Below are positions 59,201 through 64,000 of a stretch of DNA of 64,000 bases, one piece after another (the first letter of the stretch is position 1; every line of letters starts with the position of its first letter). The position numbers and the translations under genes were made by a program. The notes under the pieces were generated by a model. That model was given only the letters and a program-made list of their open reading frames with translations. It did no database searches and was not told where the DNA came from. The stretch comes from Spongilla lacustris (lineage: Eukaryota; Porifera; Demospongiae; Spongillida; Spongillidae), in NCBI GenBank assembly GCA_949361645.1, contig OX442433.1, positions 6,896,029 through 6,960,028 on the forward strand, in the 5' to 3' direction.

Positions 59201-62200
59201 TGTGAGGTCTTCGCAAGGTCAGAGGTACCAGCTACCTCTGACCTTGCCGATCTGAGTTTTAGAAAATAGGCACCATTATAACTGCACTACAAAACATTAT
59301 GGCATCCACACGTACAGTAATGAGGAAAAAAATAATATGAAGAAATAATAAATAAATAGATTGAGAAGGTACAAAAATAAATAAAAGGAAAGACCAGAAA
59401 GAGAATTATAACTAAGTAGTAAAAATTACGTCTTTTCCTTACCAAAGCCCCAGTCTTCGAAGGAGAATTTAAAGTAGGTGTGTGAATGTGTGTGTGTGTG
59501 GGGTGTGTGTGTGTGGGGGGGAGAGAGAAACATGTGATGCGTGTGTATGCTTACCTTGTGAGGTCTTCGCAAGGTCAGAGGTAGGTGGTACCTCTGACCT
59601 TGCAGATCTGAATTTTATAAAATAGCCACCATTATAACTGCACTCCAAGGAATTATGGCATGCACAAGTATATATTATATTCAAAGAAATTAGAAATACA
59701 TTATTTGCTTATAGTTAGATTTGCATGTGAGCAGGGTGTGGCCTACAAGGAGCAATTCTATTAACCCACTTCTACCTCTGTAATAGGCAATACCTACGGC
59801 CCTTTTGGCAATCAAGACCAATAACCCCCATAGAGAGGCCACACCCAGGCTCCTTCCTCAAATCCATTAACCCCATTCTGCCTATTGTACACACATGGCC
59901 CTTTACAGTATTCATACATGTGCATCACAATTATGGAATAACTAAAGCGCACACCAAACATCATGCACTAAGGATCTAATTATTTGTAAGCTGCATTCAT
60001 ATTTCATAAGGGTTATAACACTTTGGAAACAAGAACTACATTTTTGGGAGCGACTGCTAACAAAACAAATTTATGAACGCTCGCGGGACGTAAGTAAGAC
60101 AAGACATTAAGTATTCACTTACCAAAGCACCAGTCTTCGCAGGAGAATTTGAAGTAGGTGTGTGTGTGAGGGGTGTGTGTATGGGGGAAGGGGGAAATAT
60201 GTGATGCATGTGTATACTTACCTTGTGAGGTCTTCGCAAGGTCAGAGGTACCAGCTACCTCTGACCTTGCCGATCTGAAGTTTAGAAAAAAGGCACCATT
60301 ATAACTGCACTACAAAACATTATGGCATCCACACGTACAGTAATGAGGAAAAAAATAATATGAAGAAATAATAAATAAATAGATTGAGAAGGTACAAAAA
60401 TAAATAAAAGGAAAGACCAGAAAGAGAATTATAACTAAGTAGTAAAAATTACGTCCTCTCCTTACCAAAGCTCCAGTCTTCGAGGAGAATTTGAAGTAGG
60501 TGTGTGTGTGAGGGGTGTGTGTATGGGGGAAGGGGGAAATATGTGATGCATGTGTATACTTACCTTGTGAGGTCTTCGCAAGGTCAGAGGTAGGTGGTAC
60601 CTCTGACCTTGCCGATCTGACGTTTAGAAAATAGGCACCATTATAACTGCACTACAAAACATTATGGCATCCACACGTACAGTAATGAGGAAAAAAATAA
60701 TATGAAGAAATAATTAATAAATAGATTGAGAAGGTACAAAAATAAATAAAAGGAAAGACCAGAAAGAGAATTATAACTAAGTAGTAAAAATTACGTCTTT
60801 TCCTTACCAAAGCCCCAGTCTTCGAAGGAGAATTAAGTAGGTGTGTGAATGTGTGTGTGGGGTGTGTGTGTGTGGGTGTGTGTGTGTGGTGTGTGTGTGG
60901 GGTGTGTGTGTGGGGGAGAGAGAAACATGTGATGCATGTGTATACTTACCTTGTGAGGTCTTCGCAAGGTCAGAGGTAGGTGGTACCTCTGACCTTGCAG
61001 ATCTGAATTTTATAAAATAGCCACCATTATAACTGCACTCCAAGGAATTATGGCATGCACAAGTATATATTATATTCAAAGAAATAAGAAATACATTATT
61101 TGCTTATAGTTAGATTTGCATGTGAGCAGGGTGTGGCCTACAAGGAGCAATTCTATTAACCCACAACTACCTCTGTAAGAGGTAACACCCACGGCCCTTT
61201 TGGTAATCAAGACCATTAACCCCTATAGAGAGGCCACACCCAGGCTCCTTCCTCAAATCCATTAACCTCATTCTGCCTATTGTACACACATGGCCTTTAC
61301 AGTATTCATACATGTGCATCACAATTATGGAATAACTAAAGCGCACACCAAACATCATGCAGTAAGGATCTATTTATTTGTAAGCTGCATTCATATTTCA
61401 TAAGAGTTATAACACTTTGGAAACAAGAACTACATTTTTGGGAGCAACTGCTAACAAAACAACATGATGAACGCTCGCGGGACGTAAGTAAGACAAGACA
61501 TTTAATAACTAAATAGTAAAGATTAAGTATTCACTTACCAAAGCACCAGTCTTCGCAGGAGAAGTTGCGTGTGTATGTGTGTGGTGTGGAGGGGTAGTGT
61601 GTGGGGAAGGGGAAACATGTGATGCATGTGTATACTTACCTTGTGAGGTCTTCGCAAGGTCAGAGGTACCAGTTACCTCTGACCTTGCCGATCTGAATTT
61701 TAGAAAATAGGCACCATTATAACTGCACTACAAAACATTATGGCATCCACACGTACAGTAATGAGGAAAAAAATAATATGAAGAAATGATATATAAATAG
61801 ATTGAGAAGGTACAAAAATAAATAAAAGGAAAGACCAGAAAGAGAATTATAACTAAGTAGTAAAAATTATCCAAAGCCCCAGTCTTCGAATGAGAATTCG
61901 AAGTAGGTGTGTGAATGTGTGTGTGTGTGGGGTGGGAGAGAAACATGTGATGCATGTGTATACTTACCTTGTGAGGTCTTTGCAAGGTCAGAGGTAGGTG
62001 GTACCTCTGACTTTGCCGATCTGAAGTTTAGAAAAAAGGTACCATTATAACTGCACTACAAAACATTATGGCATCCACACATATCGTAATGAGGAAAAAA
62101 TAATATGAAGAAATAATAAATAAATTGATTGAGAAAGTGCAAAAATAAAGATCAGAAAGAGAATAATAAGTGAGTAGTAAAAATTACGCTTGCACTTACC

Positions 62201-63863
62201 AAAGCCCCAGTCTTTGCTGGATAAGAGCTGATCATGAGGCGTTTTCGTATGGTCAGAGGTAGGCAAAATTATTGATCTGAAATTCAGTATATAGTCACCA
62301 TGATAACTGCACACCTAAACATAATGGTATGCGAACATATTGTATGAACCCGAGAAATAATAAGTTAATGAAGGATCGACTAGAGACGGGATAACTAATG
62401 AGAAGTACGTTGAGTACTTCTAAAACGCTCGTTCTTACCCGTCCTTAGTCGTCTTACATCACTATGTAGGCTACTATACGTATACAGAACGTACGCGCGG
62501 CGGTGTCATATGCCTACGTGGTATGTGTTGTCGTTGGATCATGGACGCGCGGTGCAGAATTAACGAGTTCATGTCATGCTGGTTTCTCACATTACATCTA
62601 ACGCTTCGCCTTGCTCCATAACCAGGGGCGGATGCAGGGTTTTGGCGAGCGGGGGGTCCCACATGAATAATTGATGAAGGGAGGGGCGCGCGCGAAAAAA
62701 AAAAAAATTGTGCTGCGCATTATAATTTTTACACAGAATTTATTGGAAAGTATGGCAATCAACACCAATAAATGTGTGCCACTCGGTTACGTTCTGGTTT
62801 CCAGGCTATTGTGGTTTTTAAAAGGCTGCATGTGTTTCTATATACGCCGGCTTAGTTTCGATTCTTAGCTATGTTAAAATTCTGTAAAAGCTTGCACCAA
62901 GGTGCATTCAACTTTGACAGGTACTAATACTAGCGCACCAATCAAAATTATTATAATTGCGGAAAGAATCACTCTATTACGACCGCGGGTTAGCATTTTG
63001 GAATACATTTAGATTTACGTATAAATACCAGCCTACTACATTATCTCGCAGTTTACAGAAGTACTAACCAATGAATAAGCAATAAGAATAAGCTGTTTAG
63101 CAATTTCACGCTGAACTCTCAGTAGAAATGTATAGCTCACGTGCGCCGATCATACGCTAATTATACATTATTATTTCATATTCAGGTTCGAGGGGGTCAT
63201 CGTTAAGTACATTGGGTCTGGGTACGAGACTACAGCTGAAACTATGATGTAATTACTTTTTGCGTACGTTCTTTTGTAAAGGTTAGCGTCTCGCGTACCC
63301 TATCAGCTGATCCACGTGCCCAAATCAAATTGGCAACCGAATTCATGGCAACGGTATGTACCAGCCGCTAGCGTATTCAATGTAACAGCTTATACTGTAA
63401 TCACTCTTGTGCATACCTACGCTTACAATTAGGTCCCCGCCGGCCTCATATACGACTATAATATTGTGTAACTCACGTGGTCCCGTCATGTTGGATGTAT
63501 TCTGATGCACCCATGGGAGCAGGTTATCCAAAATAATAGCAGAGCGTCGAACAGACTCACGCACATATATACATCAAAATGCAGCCACGCAATAAGGCTA
63601 CTTTGTAACTGCACTAGTAACTGACGTACCAGAGGCAGCAAAACTGTAGCTTGCGTCGCGAAGCCAGAAAAATAGAGCAGTGCAATTGAGTGTTTTTCGT
63701 TCTCTCCGTCTGTTATATTATTACCTTCTTTCTTTCTGGGTGAGTATAACTCGCAATAGGAACGGTTTTAAAGAGCGACAACTATACCAAGGCAATGGCT
63801 ATAGAATTTCCTGGAAGAACATCAGATACTTGAAAACAATTACAGGATCCACAAGATGGCCAA
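41274..63863 (-). CDS. Unrecognised gene whose intron holds the cassette array (5' end outside window)
   Basis: Proposed exons in gene order: 63788-63863, 63362-63555, 63167-63235, 62200-62276, [array], 41599-41672, 41342-41485, 41274-41285. Phases agree at every step (2-0, 0-2, 2-2, 2-1, 1-0, 0-0, stop). The right-hand exons encode WPSCGSCNCFQVSDVLPG and AIILDNLLPWVHQNTSNM. Exon 62200-62276 encodes LPTSDHTKTPHD and ends DWGF. The constant 3' exons encode VAPKKEVTDHDGLEKEGK, then LNYTTIKGFQNYNSANIQ, and finish ENA-stop. I do not recognise the protein and name no function. The weakest exon is 63167-63235, which may be repeat-derived. The donor of exon 41599-41672 (GTGTGG) is poor. The gene continues beyond 64000. 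Confidence 0.55.
44900..48500. repeat. Block duplicated 8.41 kb to the right (about 53.3-56.9 kb)
   Basis: Features at 45013, 46027, 46342 and 47784 recur at 53426, 54440, 54755 and 56213 (offsets 8413 to 8429) with nearly identical sequence, including the private variant aggtactaccactgacc (44955 and 53369). This is a recent large segmental duplication inside the array. Confidence 0.85.
49800..52750. repeat. 1464-bp tandem duplication inside the array
   Basis: Sequence from about 49.8 kb recurs exactly 1464 bp further on (for example 49848 to 51312, 49987 to 51451, 50441 to 51905) with almost no difference except (TG)n length. A similar 2410-bp shift links about 55.9-57 kb with 58.3-59.4 kb. 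Confidence 0.9.
62633..62700. mobile_element. hAT-like terminal repeat, single end
   Basis: CAGGGGCGGATGCAGG followed by G-rich sequence matches the left end of the element at 1184. No partner end was found in the window to 64000, so it is solo, truncated or extends beyond the edge. Confidence 0.45.
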
Positions 63864-64000
63864 CTGTAAAATGAATATAATCATATTAGCAGACATGAAA
63901 CATCAAAGGCAAACACAACCGCAAACCTATTTCACCTTTTTGTATGTCACAAGAAAGAGCAAACTCTACTGAGCCAAGTAAACGAGGAACAGGCAGCAAC

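Larger units (their letters stand above)
42562..61450 (-). other. 13 copies of an alternative terminal exon with stop, 10 with AATAAA
   Basis: Each long module repeats the start of host exon 41599-41672: acceptor tgttttgttag, then C-A-G-T-C-G-C-T-C-C-C coding VAPKK. It then diverges (VVLVSKVL) and meets a stop within 44 nt in most copies. AATAAA follows about 30 nt later. Exon starts: 42639, 44746, 45769, 47476, 49209, 50587, 52051, 53159, 54182, 55910, 58320, 60056, 61450. The signal is lost (AATAATTAG) in the copies at 50587, 52051 and 60056. Copies at 47476, 49209, 55910 and 58320 have a 7-nt deletion that changes the C-terminus. Spliced from the 12-nt piece in phase 1, these give short alternative C-termini. 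Confidence 0.6.
41690..62190 (-). repeat. Tandem array of about 46 exon cassettes in about 340-bp units, with 13 long spacer modules
   Basis: Each basic unit of about 345 bp carries, on the minus strand, an acceptor (aaattcag), a 53-nt exon-like piece, a GTAAGTATAC donor, a (CA)n-containing spacer of variable length, an acceptor (ctccttcgaag), a 12-nt exon-like piece ACTGGGGCTTTG (or ACTGGTGCTTTG), and a GTAAG donor. The piece joins in frame as S-A-R-S-E-V, then P-P or A-G, then TSDLAKTSQDWGF, matching exon 62200-62276 (TSDHTKTPHD...DWGF). Groups of 1-6 units are separated by about 560-bp modules that carry a truncated downstream exon. Units are near-identical. All copies sit between two exons of the host gene. 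Confidence 0.85.

Noticed and set aside
63167..63235. Exon reading SLVPRPNVLNDDPLEPE as a firm exon
   Set aside because: Kept only as tentative. ctcgtacccagaccc resembles dispersed repeat ends (compare cctcgtccccaggcc near 23277), and phase agreement alone is weak support.
63456..63476. A 21-nt intron (GTGAGT...TATAG)
   Set aside because: Too short, a multiple of three and free of stops, so the exon is read straight through.

Overview
This is animal nuclear DNA. Multi-exon genes with GT-AG introns lie on both strands, and several encode animal proteins: core-binding factor beta (the RUNX partner), p22phox/CYBA, nucleoporin NDC1 and TSNAXIP1. Introns range from about 30 nt to several kb, and the window is exceptionally rich in micro- and minisatellites. 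A non-bilaterian animal, most likely a sponge, is my inference from gene content, short introns and repeat style. No species marker was found.

Layout, left to right. 127-512 (-) is a partial unrecognised gene. 1184-1947 is a hAT-like non-autonomous transposon holding a perfect 73-nt palindrome. 2254-3123 (-) is a secreted protein with a phospholipase-A2-like Cys domain. 3275-12729 (-) is an S10 serine carboxypeptidase (cathepsin A-like). 12862-15003 (+) is CYBA/p22phox, head-to-head with the carboxypeptidase. 16650-20825 (-) is CBFB. 23544-24377 (-) is an intronless PB1-domain protein, head-to-head with TSNAXIP1 at 24571-28725 (+). 29256-40423 (-) is NDC1 in 22 exons; one intron contains a decayed LTR-retrotransposon gag. 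41274-63863 (-) is an unrecognised gene, open at the right edge. One of its introns has been blown up by a tandem array of about 20 kb.

The array (about 41.69-62.19 kb) is the most unusual object. It contains about 46 near-identical copies of a cassette derived from one exon of the host gene. Each copy is split into a 53-nt and a 12-nt exon-like piece with intact splice sites. Between groups of cassettes lie 13 copies of a partial downstream exon that ends in a stop codon, usually followed by AATAAA. On paper the locus offers dozens of cassette exons and 13 alternative 3' ends. Whether they are used needs RNA data.

The genes do not form a pathway; they are ordinary housekeeping, ciliary and signalling genes side by side. 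Splice models were built by hand from reading frame, splice-site consensus, exon phase and remembered family conservation. Every exon junction quoted keeps phase unless stated otherwise.
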